DNA from: Deinococcus metallilatus
GTDB taxonomy: Bacteria > Deinococcota > Deinococci > Deinococcales > Deinococcaceae
Direction of reading: 5' to 3'
DNA: 64,000 nt
Assembly (NCBI RefSeq): GCF_004758605.1
Contig: NZ_CP038510.1
Span: 89,501-153,500 of the forward strand
This document shows, piece after piece, positions 25,633 through 33,768 of this stretch (position 1 is its first letter; every line of letters starts with the position of its first letter). The notes below the pieces were generated by a model. It saw only the letters and a program-made list of their open reading frames with translations. It was not told the origin of the DNA and did not search any database. Position numbers and translations under genes: made by a program.

Positions 25633-26499
25633 ATGCAACTGATCCTGTTTCAGCTCCTGAACAGCCTGGCGTTCGGGATGCTGCTGTTTTTGCTGTCGGC
25701 GGGCTTCTCGCTGATCTTCGGGGTGGCGCGGGTGGCGAACCTGGCGCACGGGGCCTTTTACGTGCTGAGCGCCTATATCGGGTACACGGTGGCGCAGGCG
25801 AGCGGCAATTTCTGGTTGGGGGTGCTGATCGCCACGCTGGCGGGTGCGCTGCTGGGGGTGATCGTCGAGCGCACGCTGATCTCGCGCCTGCGCGGCCACG
25901 AGCTGCGGCAGGTGCTGCTCACGCTGGGCCTGGCCTTCGTGATCGCGGACGCCGTGCGCTTTTTCTGGGGGGCGGATATCAAGAGCGTGTCGCCGCCCGC
26001 CCCCTTTGAAGGGCCGATCACGCTGGGCGGGCTGATCTTCCCCAGTTACCCCTTCGTGTTGACCGTGCTGGGGCTCGCGGTGTTCGGGCTGATCCGGCTG
26101 GTGCTGCGCCGGACGCTGGCGGGCGCGCAGATTCGCGCGGTGACCGCCGACCCGCAGATGAGCGCCACGCTGGGCCTGCCCGTCGCGCGCATCTCGATGC
26201 TCACCTTCGCGGCGGGGATCGGGCTGGCGGCCTTCGGGGGCGCGGTGGGGAGTCCGCAGCTCGCGTTGACACCCACCCTCGACTCCACCATGACGCTGTA
26301 CGCGCTGATCGTGGTGGTGATCGGCGGGCTGGGCAGCATCGAGGGGGCCTTTCTGGCGGCGATCCTGGTGGGGCTGGTGAACGGCTTCGGCGCGGTGTAT
26401 TTCCCGGCCTTCGCGCAGATCGCGGTGTTCGCGCTGATGATCCTGGTCATCGCCGTGCGTCCGCAGGGGCTGCTGGGCCGCCGACTGGGGGCGGCATGA
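25633..26499 (+). CDS. livH: Branched-chain-type ABC permease, LivH family
   Basis: The 288-residue inner-membrane protein has about eight hydrophobic segments and the LivH start (LLNSLAFGMLLFLLSAGFSL, then IFGVARVANLAHGAFY). The loop contacting the ATPase (around GLNGFGAVYFP) is present. The ATG at 25633 follows GAAAGAGG; the open frame upstream is not coding. It overlaps livM as ATGA. Confidence 0.85.
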   Translation: MQLILFQLLNSLAFGMLLFLLSAGFSLIFGVARVANLAHGAFYVLSAYIGYTVAQASGNFWLGVLIATLAGALLGVIVERTLISRLRGHELRQVLLTLGLAFVIADAVRFFWGADIKSVSPPAPFEGPITLGGLIFPSYPFVLTVLGLAVFGLIRLVLRRTLAGAQIRAVTADPQMSATLGLPVARISMLTFAAGIGLAAFGGAVGSPQLALTPTLDSTMTLYALIVVVIGGLGSIEGAFLAAILVGLVNGFGAVYFPAFAQIAVFALMILVIAVRPQGLLGRRLGAA

Positions 26500-27422
26500 C
26501 CGTGCAGGCTGCACCTGCCGTGCGCCCAGGGCTGCCGCGCGCCGGGCTGACCCTCGGGGCCGCCGTCCTCCTGATCGTCCCGCTCCTGCTGGGCGGCTAC
26601 CCGCTGTACCTTGCCACCGAGGCGCTGTGCTGGGCGATGGCCGCCGCCGCCCTCGATCTGCTGGTGGGCTACCTGGGCCTGACGCCGCTGGGCCATATCG
26701 CGATGTGGGGGCTGGGCGGGTACACGGCGGCGCTGCTCATGCGCGCGGGGGTGCCGCTGGCGCTGGTGCTGCCCGGGGCGGCCCTGATCGCCACCCTCTA
26801 CTCGGCCCTGACCGCGCCGCTGGCGCTGCGGGCGGGCGGCATCTTCTTCCTGATGATCACGCTGGCCTTCGCGCAGATGATGCAGGCGTTGGCCGAAAAG
26901 TGGAGCGCCGTGACGGGCGGCACCGACGGCCTGACCTTCAAATCGGGTCTGCCCGACTGGGGCCTGTACCTGACCGTGCTGGGCGCGCTGGCCCTGACCC
27001 TCTTCCTGCTGACGCGCCTGACCCGCTCGCCCTTCGGCCGGGTGCTGGAGGCCATCCGCCAGAACGAAACCCGCGCCCGCGCCCTGGGCTATCCAGTCTT
27101 CGCCTACAAGTACGGCGCGGTGCTGATCGCCTCCGCCTTTATCGGGCTGGCGGGGGCGCTGGGGGCGTATCACCGCGGGATCGTCACGCCCACCGACCTG
27201 TTCTGGCTGCAAAGCGCGGTGCTGCTGATCATGGTGCTGCTGGGCGGCGCGCGCTCGCTGTGGGGGCCGGTGATCGGCGCGGTGCTGTACACGCTGCTGC
27301 AAGCCCTGGTGAGTTCGCACACCGACCTGTGGGCGGGGCTGGTCGGGCTGCTGCTGATCGCGCTGGTGCTGTCGGGCAGCGGCGGCCTGTGGGCCCTGTT
27401 CGCACGGAGGAGGAAAGCATGA
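26496..27422 (+). CDS. livM: Branched-chain-type ABC permease, LivM family
   Basis: The 308-residue membrane protein has the family phrase LLVGYLGLTPLGHIAMWGLG near residue 55 and GRVLEAIRQNETRARALGY in the cytoplasmic loop that couples to the ATPase. The usual (S/N)LGH residue is TPLGH here. It overlaps both neighbours by four bases (ATGA), giving a compact transporter operon. Confidence 0.85.
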   Translation: MTVQAAPAVRPGLPRAGLTLGAAVLLIVPLLLGGYPLYLATEALCWAMAAAALDLLVGYLGLTPLGHIAMWGLGGYTAALLMRAGVPLALVLPGAALIATLYSALTAPLALRAGGIFFLMITLAFAQMMQALAEKWSAVTGGTDGLTFKSGLPDWGLYLTVLGALALTLFLLTRLTRSPFGRVLEAIRQNETRARALGYPVFAYKYGAVLIASAFIGLAGALGAYHRGIVTPTDLFWLQSAVLLIMVLLGGARSLWGPVIGAVLYTLLQALVSSHTDLWAGLVGLLLIALVLSGSGGLWALFARRRKA

Positions 27423-28912
27423 CGACCGCCGTGCAGGGGCTGGACCTGAAGGTCAGCCACGTCACCCGCCGCTTCGGGGGCGTGACCGCTCTGCGGGACA
27501 TCAGCCTGGAGGTGCCTCCCGGCGCGCGGCACGCGGTGATCGGGCCGAACGGGGCCGGGAAGAGCACCCTCTTCCGGGTGATCAGCGGCGAATACCCACC
27601 GAGCGAGGGGAGCGTCAGCCTGGACGGTCGCCAGGTGAACGGGTTGCCGCCGAACCGCATCGCGGCGCTGGGTGTGGCCCGGTCCTTTCAGACGAGCAGC
27701 CTCTTTCCCCAGGCGAGCGTCCGTGAGAACGTGGTGCTGGCCGTGCTGGCCCACACGCCCGCCCGCCGGGACCTGTGGCGACCCCTCGCCGCCCACCGCG
27801 AGGCCGGGCGGCTGGCCGACGCGGCGCTGGACCGGATGGGTCTGCTCGCCCAGGCCGCTGCGCCCGCCGATTCCCTCTCGCACGGGGAAAAACGGCAACT
27901 GGAGTTGAGCATGGTGCTGGCCCAGGACCCCCGGCTGCTGCTGCTCGACGAGCCGCTGGCGGGCCTCAGCGCGCACGAACGCGACCATGTGATGAACCTC
28001 GTCCTGAACCTGCCGCGCGACCTGACCACCGTGCTGATCGAACACGACCTGCCCTTCTGCCTGGCCTTTGCCGACCACGTGACCGTGCTGAGCAACGGCG
28101 AACACCTGGCGACCGGCACCCCCGCCGAGATTCGCGCGAATGAGGCCGTGCAGGCCGTGTACGTGGGGGAGGCGTTGGAACGCCAGGGCCGCGAGGTGAG
28201 CGCCGGGGAAATGGCCCAACCGCCGCTGCTGAGCGTGTCCGGCCTGACCGCCGGGTACGGCAGCGCGCAGGCCATCGAGAACGCCTCGCTGGACGTGCGC
28301 CCCGGCGAGGTGGTCGCCGTGCTGGGCCGCAACGGCATGGGCAAGACCACGCTGCTGACCACCCTGATGGGCTGGCGCAAACCCTGGGCGGGGACCGTCA
28401 ACCTGGATGGGCAGCCGGTCGCGGGCCTCCCACCCGCCGCTCTGGCGCGGCGCGGACTCGCGCTGGTCCCCCAGGGCCGCCGGGTGATGGCCGAACTGAC
28501 GGTGGACGAGGAACTGCGCCTCGCCGCCCGCCCCGGCAAGTGGACGCTGGAGCGCGTCTACCAGACCTTCCCGCGCCTGCTGGAGCGCAAGAACAGCCTC
28601 AGCACCACCCTCTCCGGCGGCGAGCAGCAGATGGTCGCCATCGGCCGCGCCCTCCTCCAGAACCCCCACGTGCTGCTGCTCGACGAACCCACCGAGGGCC
28701 TCAGTCCCCTGATGGTCACGGTCGTGCGCGACGTGCTGCTCACCCTGCGGGGAAGCGGCGAAACGATCCTGCTGGCCGAGCAGAACCTCGACCTCGCGCT
28801 GGCGGTGGCCGACCGGGTGTACGTCCTCGACCACGGGACCGTCGCCTTCGAGGGCGACGCCGCGCACCTGGCGGAGAACCGGGCGCTGGTGCAGGAGCTG
28901 ATGGGCGTGTAG
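27419..28912 (+). CDS. Fused LivG-LivF ABC ATPase
   Basis: One uninterrupted frame of 497 residues contains two complete ABC ATPases. The first (about 1-255) has Walker A GPNGAGKST, signature LSHGEKRQLEL and Walker B LLLLDEPLAGL, as in LivG. The second (about 265-497) has GRNGMGKTT, LSGGEQQMVAIG and VLLLDEPTEGL, as in LivF. The joint is YVGEALERQGREVSAGEMAQ with no stop codon, whereas the two are normally separate genes. An internal ATG at 28211 could in principle allow LivF alone to be made. Genes end here with a 139-bp gap to the next gene. Confidence 0.8.
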   Translation: MTTAVQGLDLKVSHVTRRFGGVTALRDISLEVPPGARHAVIGPNGAGKSTLFRVISGEYPPSEGSVSLDGRQVNGLPPNRIAALGVARSFQTSSLFPQASVRENVVLAVLAHTPARRDLWRPLAAHREAGRLADAALDRMGLLAQAAAPADSLSHGEKRQLELSMVLAQDPRLLLLDEPLAGLSAHERDHVMNLVLNLPRDLTTVLIEHDLPFCLAFADHVTVLSNGEHLATGTPAEIRANEAVQAVYVGEALERQGREVSAGEMAQPPLLSVSGLTAGYGSAQAIENASLDVRPGEVVAVLGRNGMGKTTLLTTLMGWRKPWAGTVNLDGQPVAGLPPAALARRGLALVPQGRRVMAELTVDEELRLAARPGKWTLERVYQTFPRLLERKNSLSTTLSGGEQQMVAIGRALLQNPHVLLLDEPTEGLSPLMVTVVRDVLLTLRGSGETILLAEQNLDLALAVADRVYVLDHGTVAFEGDAAHLAENRALVQELMGV

Positions 28913-29051
28913 GTGCCTGGTCGGCGCGGGCAGACGGAGTTCGGACGGGCCGGGCGTCCTCTGCCCGCGTGGTCTTTCCTTAGAAATCGCGAAGACAGGT
29001 CTGTGGGCGGAATTACTCTCCGCGCCTGCCCGCGCGGGAAGGATGGCCCGT

Positions 29052-29999
29052 ATGCAGACACGCGCGCTGGGACACTCCGGATTGCAGGTTTCACTCGTGG
29101 GGCTGGGCTGCAACAACTTCGGGGGGCGGCTCGACCAGGCGGGGACGGACGCGGTGGTGCGCCGGGCGCTGGACCTGGGCATCACCCTGTTCGACACGGC
29201 GGACATCTACGGCAACCGGGGCGGCTCGGAGGTGATGCTGGGCAAGGCGCTGGGCCGGGAGCGCGCGAACATCGTCCTGGCGAGCAAGTTCGGTGCCCCG
29301 ATGGGGGAAGACGGCGAGCTGAGCGGCGCGAAGCCTGCCTATATCCGCCGGGCGGTGGAGGCCAGCTTGCAGCGGCTGGGGACCGATTACCTCGACCTTT
29401 ACCAGCTCCACCGGCCCGACCCCGACACGCCCATCGAGGACACGCTGGGCGCGCTGGATGAACTGGTGCAGCGCGGCCTGGTCCGGTTTACCGGCTGCTC
29501 GAACATGCCCGCCGCCCAGGTCCGTGAGGCGGACGCCGTCGCCCGGCGGCAGCACCTGACGCGCTTCACGTCCTGCCAGGACGAGTACAGCCTGCTGGTG
29601 CGGGGGGCGGAAGCGGAGCTGCTCCCGACCATGCGCGAACTGGGGCTGGGCCTGCTGCCCTACTTCCCGCTGGCGAGCGGTCTGCTGAGCGGCAAGTACC
29701 ATCAGGGAGAGGCACTTCCCGAGGGCACCCGTCTGGCCGGGTCACCCGGCGCCCAGGACCGGTACCTGAACGAGCGCAACTGGCAGGTGGTCGAGGACCT
29801 GCGCCAGTTCGCGGAGAGCCGGGGGCACGGGCACACCCTGCTTGAACTGGCCTTCAGTTGGCTGGCCGCGCAGGACGTGGTGAGCAGCGTGATCGCCGGG
29901 GCCACCCGCCCCGAACAGGTCGAACAGAACGTCGCCGCCGTCACCTGGTCCCTCAGCGCCGGGGAACTGGCCGAGGTGGACCGGATCACGGCGCGGTAA
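29052..29999 (+). CDS. Aldo/keto reductase
   Basis: The 315-residue TIM-barrel NADPH-dependent oxidoreductase shows the family order: VGLGCNNFGGRLD, FDTADIYGNRGGSEVMLG (catalytic Asp and Tyr), VLASKFG (Lys), YLDLYQLHRPDPDTPIED (His) and the C-terminal nucleotide-binding part SSVIAGATRPEQVEQNV. It resembles the YajO/IolS type. The ATG at 29052 has GGAAGG at good spacing, whereas the first in-frame ATG at 29043 abuts it. The substrate is unknown. Confidence 0.85.
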   Translation: MQTRALGHSGLQVSLVGLGCNNFGGRLDQAGTDAVVRRALDLGITLFDTADIYGNRGGSEVMLGKALGRERANIVLASKFGAPMGEDGELSGAKPAYIRRAVEASLQRLGTDYLDLYQLHRPDPDTPIEDTLGALDELVQRGLVRFTGCSNMPAAQVREADAVARRQHLTRFTSCQDEYSLLVRGAEAELLPTMRELGLGLLPYFPLASGLLSGKYHQGEALPEGTRLAGSPGAQDRYLNERNWQVVEDLRQFAESRGHGHTLLELAFSWLAAQDVVSSVIAGATRPEQVEQNVAAVTWSLSAGELAEVDRITAR

Positions 30000-30076
30000 G
30001 GGCCAGGCGCGCGGCGTGAAGGCTGGCACCGGAGAGGCGCAGGAAGAAGGAGAGCCTCGGTGCCAAAGCTCTCCTC

Positions 30077-30232
30077 TCAAAAAGGCCGTGGGGCTGTCCA
30101 GGGCTTGCCGACGCTCACCGCCTGCACGGCGCTGGCCTGGTTGCCGCCGCGGCCGGTGGCGTACACCCGCAGCTGGCGCCCGCCCGCATCGAGGGTCGGC
30201 CGCATGAAGGACCGGTGACCGTCTCCCCGCAT
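30077..30232 (-). CDS. Small ORF, possible gene remnant
   Basis: The minus-strand frame MRGDGHRSFMRPTLDAGGRQ continues through a Gly/Ala-rich stretch to a stop after TAPRPF, 51 residues. It reads more like protein than the other frames over the same bases, but the better ribosome-binding site (AGGAGGAACACC before the ATG at about 30270) belongs to a different frame. That mismatch suggests a frameshifted gene. Family not recognised. Confidence 0.3.
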   Translation of the reverse strand: MRGDGHRSFMRPTLDAGGRQLRVYATGRGGNQASAVQAVSVGKPWTAPRPF

Positions 30233-30322
30233 CCGGGTCTGTGGCAGTCAAAGTCGGGCATCTGATGCATGGTGTTCCTCCTGCGTGCCTTCACCCCGTG
30301 AAGGGGTGACGCCGCGCCCCTG

Positions 30323-30353
30323 AAAAAAATGGGAAGCCCTGTACGGGCCTCCC
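30323..30353 (-). terminator. Rho-independent terminator (array copy a)
   Basis: On the minus strand a nine-base stem (GGGAGGCCC / GGGCTTCCC, one G-U pair) with a short loop is followed by ATTTTTTTC. It ends one unit of the small-gene array. The hairpin repeat at about 30290-30311 follows at once. Confidence 0.6.
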
Positions 30354-30501
30354 GAGTCGATGACCCGCGCACGTAGGTGCAGTACACCTCGCGCCCCCGC
30401 GCCAGCTCCCGCACGCGGGGCAGGATGCACTCGCGGAGATATCGGGTGCCCACCGGCACCGGCAGTTTGCCAGCCAGCAAGAAGAACTTTCGCTACTGCC
30501 A

Positions 30502-30526
30502 CGCCTACGACTACGAGTCGTAGGCG
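30502..30526. repeat. Perfect inverted repeat, 11-bp arms
   Basis: CGCCTACGACT and its reverse complement AGTCGTAGGCG are separated by three bases. It overlaps the end of the small minus-strand gene at 30511 and could act as an mRNA-end hairpin; there is no U-tract. Confidence 0.4.
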
Positions 30527-30747
30527 AGCAGGTCCGTGAGGGTCACGCACCCCTGCACCGGCGCGTCCGGGTAACGCTGGAGGCCGAGCGCCGTCGGCGC
30601 TTCCACCTGCCGGAGGGGCGGGAGGTCCAGGTTCGAGCACTTTAGTCCGAACAGGGAGAACAGCTCCGCGTTCCGCCCCAACTCCAGCGTCTCGAAGGTG
30701 CCGTCCGGGTTCGCCGCGTGCCACTGACCGTGAAAGTCGTATCCCAT
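30511..30747 (-). CDS. Small hypothetical protein (78 aa)
   Basis: The protein starts MGYDFHGQWHAANPDGTFET and continues with NLDLPPLRQVEA to an end at LLAYDS. Codon use and composition look genuine. The ATG at 30747 has GGTGAAGGC upstream, and that site forms the 3' arm of the conserved TCACCC/GGGTGA hairpin of the repeat array, so translation may depend on the hairpin opening. The family is not recognised. Confidence 0.5.
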   Translation of the reverse strand: MGYDFHGQWHAANPDGTFETLELGRNAELFSLFGLKCSNLDLPPLRQVEAPTALGLQRYPDAPVQGCVTLTDLLAYDS

Positions 30748-30752
30748 GCCCG

Positions 30753-30853
30753 CCTTCACCCGTCAGGGTGACGCCGCTCCCCAGAAGACAGGCTGGCGCT
30801 CGGGGAAACCGCGTCCTCTCTCTCCGGCTCGGGGCAAGTCAGGCAAAAAAAAG
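30753..30853. repeat. Leader repeat, copy b
   Basis: About 100 bp that are nearly the same as 31054-31158. From left: the hairpin TCACCC-GTCA-GGGTGA (30756-30771), CGCTCGGGGAAACCGCGTCC, GGCTCGGGGCAAGTCAGGC and an A-tract. Read on the minus strand this is: U-tract of a terminator, GC-rich leader, then a hairpin whose 3' arm carries the ribosome-binding site of the 78-residue gene. Confidence 0.7.
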
Positions 30854-30877
30854 TGGGAAGCCCGGCGCAGACTTCCC
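30845..30877 (-). terminator. Rho-independent terminator (array copy b)
   Basis: On the minus strand GGGAAG, an 11-base loop, CTTCCC and then ACTTTTTTTT. Position 5' of leader repeat b means it ends the unit upstream. Confidence 0.6.
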
Positions 30878-31050
30878 GTGAATTGTGGGGGGTGGCGTTA
30901 CTTCATGGGGACCGTCCTTGCCCCGCGGAGGAGGGGAGAGCCGGGCGGAAAAGAGGCGTGGGGTGAACGCTGGCGGCCTGCGGGGAAGACCAGTTCGGTG
31001 ACGTGCGGACACCGGGCGCGGCTGGCCCTTCGGTCCTTCCGGAACTGCCC
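30878..31050 (-). pseudogene. Decayed small gene between leader repeats c and b
   Basis: The minus strand here follows leader hairpin c and precedes terminator b, so it occupies the slot of a small gene. One frame reads CPHVTELVFPAGRQRS and ends VPMK at a TAA just before the terminator, but it lacks a start codon. It is best read as the 3' part of a degraded gene. Confidence 0.3.
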
Positions 31051-31053
31051 CTG

Positions 31054-31158
31054 CCTTCACCCGTCAGGGTGACGCCACTCCCCTCAAGACAGGACGGCGC
31101 TCGGGGAAACCGCGTCCCCGCTCTCCCCCCCGGCTCGGGGCAAGTCAGGCAAAAAAAA
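31054..31158. repeat. Leader repeat, copy c
   Basis: Second copy of the array leader. The hairpin TCACCC-GTCA-GGGTGA is at 31057-31072 and the A-tract at 31151-31158. It shares the two CTCGGGG blocks with copy b. Shorter relatives of the hairpin alone occur near 30290 and 31246. Confidence 0.7.
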
Positions 31159-31177
31159 TGGGAAGCCGAAGCTTCCC
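31151..31177 (-). terminator. Rho-independent terminator (array copy c)
   Basis: On the minus strand GGGAAGC-TTCG-GCTTCCC, a perfect seven-base stem with a UUCG tetraloop, is followed by ATTTTTTTT. This is the strongest terminator in the window. Confidence 0.75.
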
Positions 31178-31917
31178 AGGTGTGGAGGTCGTCACGTCGC
31201 TCGGTCAACTCTCACCTGCCTTTCCCGTTCACGGAGGTGCCCGCCTGCACCCCGCCAGGGGTGACGCCTCTCCCCTGTGATGCCCAGCGCAGCGCCCCAC
31301 AGGACCCGCAGGGTCCGGGCGCTGCCGCCCCCAGACCGCCGCTCCACCCAGGGCCAGAGGAGACGCTGAGGCAGACGCAGAAGCAGGCAGCGTGAGAGGC
31401 CAAGGCAGAAGTGAAGGTCGGCGTGTTTCGCACCCTGACCAGGGCCGGGTGGTGGCGTGGGGGCGGATGCACAAGCCTTCCGGCCAGGGTGGGAATGCCG
31501 GGGGCGGGGGGAAGGTTGGGGCAATCTATCTATGTAGTAGGAACGCTTTCGTTTCCAGACACCTTTGGCCTTGAGGGTCTGATTTCCGCTTCCCCGTTCC
31601 AGATAAGTTTGGCCTTGAGGGTCTCAAAGGCCCATTTTATTCCTACGAAGTTGGACCCGGCTCTCTTTATGTGAGAGGGTGCGATTCGTGAGGAACGGTA
31701 ATTCCGGGAAGCAGGACGAACTAGAAGAAGCGTATCAGAGTTCGTCCTCTTGCCGGGTGTGCCATGCACGTTCACAGTGCAGTTTCGTGGATCAGAACTG
31801 GAGGTGAAGGGGCAACAGAGAGGACAGGGTTGTGAACTGGAGGCGGCCCTTTTCTGGTGCTGATGCGCGACCTCTGGAGTCCCCAACCGGCACATTGTCC
31901 GGGTCCGTGTGCTGGCT
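31178..31917. other. Accessory region without a convincing gene
   Basis: No frame has protein-like composition with a start site. Visible features are: a further hairpin relative near 31246 followed on the minus strand by a 12-codon ORF (GTG to TGA, about 31249-31212), a 17-bp direct repeat TTTGGCCTTGAGGGTCT at 31564-31580 and 31608-31624, and an inverted repeat AGGACGAACT/AGTTCGTCCT at 31713-31748. Base composition from 31,520 to 31,900 is more AT-rich than the core, consistent with foreign or decayed DNA. Confidence 0.4.
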
Positions 31918-32322
31918 TCAGTTCCAGTTCACGTGGTTTATCCGGAGGCCATGTTCGTCTTCTGTCGCGGAGCATGTGAAGAACCGGGGAGGTGTTCCAG
32001 CCCTGTCCTGCCACTCTCCGCTTACCGTCCACAGGTGGCGGTTGCCGGTGCTGAGACGGCTCATGTAGCCACTTGGCATGAGGCTGTTCTGGGGAGGGAG
32101 CAGGACGTGTCCCGACACTTTTCTGGCGTGGAGATGTGCTTCGCAGGCCTGGAGAACCTGCACCTTCCGAACTCGTAACAGGGTCGCCGCCTGCTCATCT
32201 TGCGCCACCATTCTTTCCGTTACCCAGGAATTGGCGAACGGATATGCCAGCAGCAGCAGACCCAGAACGGCAAGGAACAGGCCGCAACCCAGAGACAGGG
32301 AGCGTTTCGGGAGCCGTCTCAT
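31918..32322 (-). CDS. Membrane-anchored hypothetical protein
   Basis: The 134-residue protein begins MRRLPKRSLSLGCG, with a transmembrane segment LFLAVLGLLLLAYPFANSW near residues 15-33, then an outside domain of about 100 residues containing LSTGNRHLWTVSGEWQDRAG and one CxA-type Cys. This pattern is a typical N-terminal anchor. The start at 32322 was chosen because the hydrophobic segment follows at once; no strong ribosome-binding site is visible. Function unknown. Confidence 0.5.
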   Translation of the reverse strand: MRRLPKRSLSLGCGLFLAVLGLLLLAYPFANSWVTERMVAQDEQAATLLRVRKVQVLQACEAHLHARKVSGHVLLPPQNSLMPSGYMSRLSTGNRHLWTVSGEWQDRAGTPPRFFTCSATEDEHGLRINHVNWN

Positions 32323-32470
32323 GGGCTGTGGACCGGAGCGATGAGGGCGGGTACAGCGGGTCGTGTCCGTGGCCTGCCGTTGAGCCTGTGCTGCAGGAAG
32401 AGGTGAGGATGTCGCGGCCAGGAAGAAGGCCACTCCCGGTCAGGAGAGCGGCTTTGTTGGGGCAGATGAA

Positions 32471-33133
32471 TCACCACCATTGGGTGAGTTTCAGTGTGGG
32501 CCGGAGATCGCGTCCGATCTTCTGCGTGAGATTCTTGACCCGCACACTGGACGGCGTGCCCCAGATGATCTCGGCGTACTCCTGGTCCTTGAACGCCTGC
32601 AATTTGCGGAGGATGGTGGGCATGTTGTACTGCCCGGTGTCCGCTTCGATGGCCCAACGTTCGCCGTCTCCGGTGATGTGAATTGCGTCCGGGACTTCCA
32701 GTTTCAGGGCGTTTCTCTGTTCCACGCGCCAGCGTTCCGGGTCGGCGGCGATGCCCAGGTCCAGGCGCATCTGTGCGGTGGTCAGGCGGTGGTTCAGGTT
32801 GCTGTCGTCCAGCCGTGCCACCCGCCGGTCGGCCACCACGACCCGTTGTTGGACTTCGTGTGCGCTCCGATTTTTGCTGGGCCGCAGGATGGCCTGGGTG
32901 ACCAGGCGGCCCGTGAGGTCCGCGGGACCCAGGCCGTAGTACCGGGCGAGCTGGGCTTCCGAGAGGACCTGATCTACCTCGATGGCGGCTTGTGCCTGTT
33001 CGATTCGGTCCTTGCGGTTCATCTGCAGAATGTCCAGGGTGAGGTCCGGGATGACGCCGCGTTCGCGTTGCTTCTGGGCACCCACGGAGGTCAGGATGGG
33101 GTTGGGGTCGGGGTTTGTCTTGTGGCCTGACAC
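32471..33133 (-). CDS. Replication-relaxation-like protein 2
   Basis: The 220-residue protein has an N-terminal helical part (LSEAQLARYYGLGPADLTGR) and a C-terminal part with ERWAIEADTGQYNMPTILRK, then EIIWGTPSSVRVKNL. The E-x-D-x-G ... K ... TPxxxR layout is that of the replication-relaxation family found on plasmids and integrative elements. The start is a GTG at 33133 that overlaps the preceding gene by 43 bases; an alternative GTG lies 15 codons later. It is the last gene of an XRE-led minus-strand operon. The assignment is by motif reading only. Confidence 0.5.
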   Translation of the reverse strand: MSGHKTNPDPNPILTSVGAQKQRERGVIPDLTLDILQMNRKDRIEQAQAAIEVDQVLSEAQLARYYGLGPADLTGRLVTQAILRPSKNRSAHEVQQRVVVADRRVARLDDSNLNHRLTTAQMRLDLGIAADPERWRVEQRNALKLEVPDAIHITGDGERWAIEADTGQYNMPTILRKLQAFKDQEYAEIIWGTPSSVRVKNLTQKIGRDLRPTLKLTQWW

Positions 33134-33768
33134 CGGGTTGAAGCGGGTAAGGTTGCCCCGCCCACCCGGGGTAGGTGGTGAATCAGGCGCAGCGCGGAAC
33201 TGTGGACCTGTGCCCGCTGCTGGCCCCGGCGCGCGTGTGGCGTCAGGATGACAAACAGCAGATTGCGGGAGAGGGCGGTACTCTTGACCTGCCGCATCAG
33301 CCGCTCGATCCCGTCCACGCTGTAGCCCCCGCCGCTCAGCTTGCCAGCCAGCAGCACCCGGCCCAGAGTGGTTTCGGCCTCCCTGAACTTGAGGCCGGGG
33401 AAGAGCTTGTCGAATCCCCGGTAGAAGGGCGAGGTCTTGTCCGTGAAGCGCCAGCCCAGTTCGGCCATGCTCAGCCGCAGGTAGGCGAGGTCCAGTTGTC
33501 TGGTGAGCGAGGCGGCTTCATCGGCGGTGCCGAAGGCCGCGAGCCTGCCCCGGGCAAGCAGGTGGTACACCGGCCCCATCTCGGTGTCCTGCCTGCCGAG
33601 CAGGCGGTCTTGCAGCATCTCGCGGAAGCGGGCTTCCCCCAGGAAGGAGACGGCCTCGCTGTAGGTCCAGGCACCGTCGTCCATGTAGAGTTTCGTCAGG
33701 TGTTGCTTCTCCCCCGGCGTGATCAGGGGGACGGGCTGGCGGTTGGGGGGGCGTTTTTCGCGGGTCAT
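33091..33768 (-). CDS. Replication-relaxation-like protein 1
   Basis: The 225-residue protein has a winged-helix-like N-terminal part ending MGPVYHLLARGRLAAFG, a pattern seen before the LTxxG turn of replication-relaxation proteins, and a later GGGYSVDGIERLMRQ ... LLFVILTPHARRG part that parallels the downstream gene. Its C-terminus (PASTRCQATRQTPTPTPS) is read in the overlap with that gene and may be an artefact of drift. The ATG overlaps the upstream stop as ATGA. Function inferred weakly from the family. Confidence 0.45.
   Translation of the reverse strand: MTREKRPPNRQPVPLITPGEKQHLTKLYMDDGAWTYSEAVSFLGEARFREMLQDRLLGRQDTEMGPVYHLLARGRLAAFGTADEAASLTRQLDLAYLRLSMAELGWRFTDKTSPFYRGFDKLFPGLKFREAETTLGRVLLAGKLSGGGYSVDGIERLMRQVKSTALSRNLLFVILTPHARRGQQRAQVHSSALRLIHHLPRVGGATLPASTRCQATRQTPTPTPS

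Noticed and set aside
23151..25634. Minus-strand open frame of 827 codons over the MBL and substrate-binding genes
   Set aside because: It crosses two well-supported plus-strand genes and the operators; no protein-like domains.
26627..27418. Upstream extension of the fused LivG-LivF frame
   Set aside because: This part lies inside livM in another frame; the ATG at 27419 with GGAGGAGG is the real start.
30025..30064. Possible terminator after the aldo/keto reductase (GGCACCG...CGGTGCC)
   Set aside because: The stem has a bulge and a long loop, and no U-tract follows; too weak to list.
30284..31280. CRISPR array
   Set aside because: The repeats are about 100 bp, few, unevenly spaced (about 300 bp), and contain terminators; no cas genes are present.
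31192..31524. Minus-strand 110-codon frame in the accessory region
   Set aside because: Low-complexity Arg/Pro/Gly/Leu composition, parallel open frames over the same bases and no start signal indicate chance openness.
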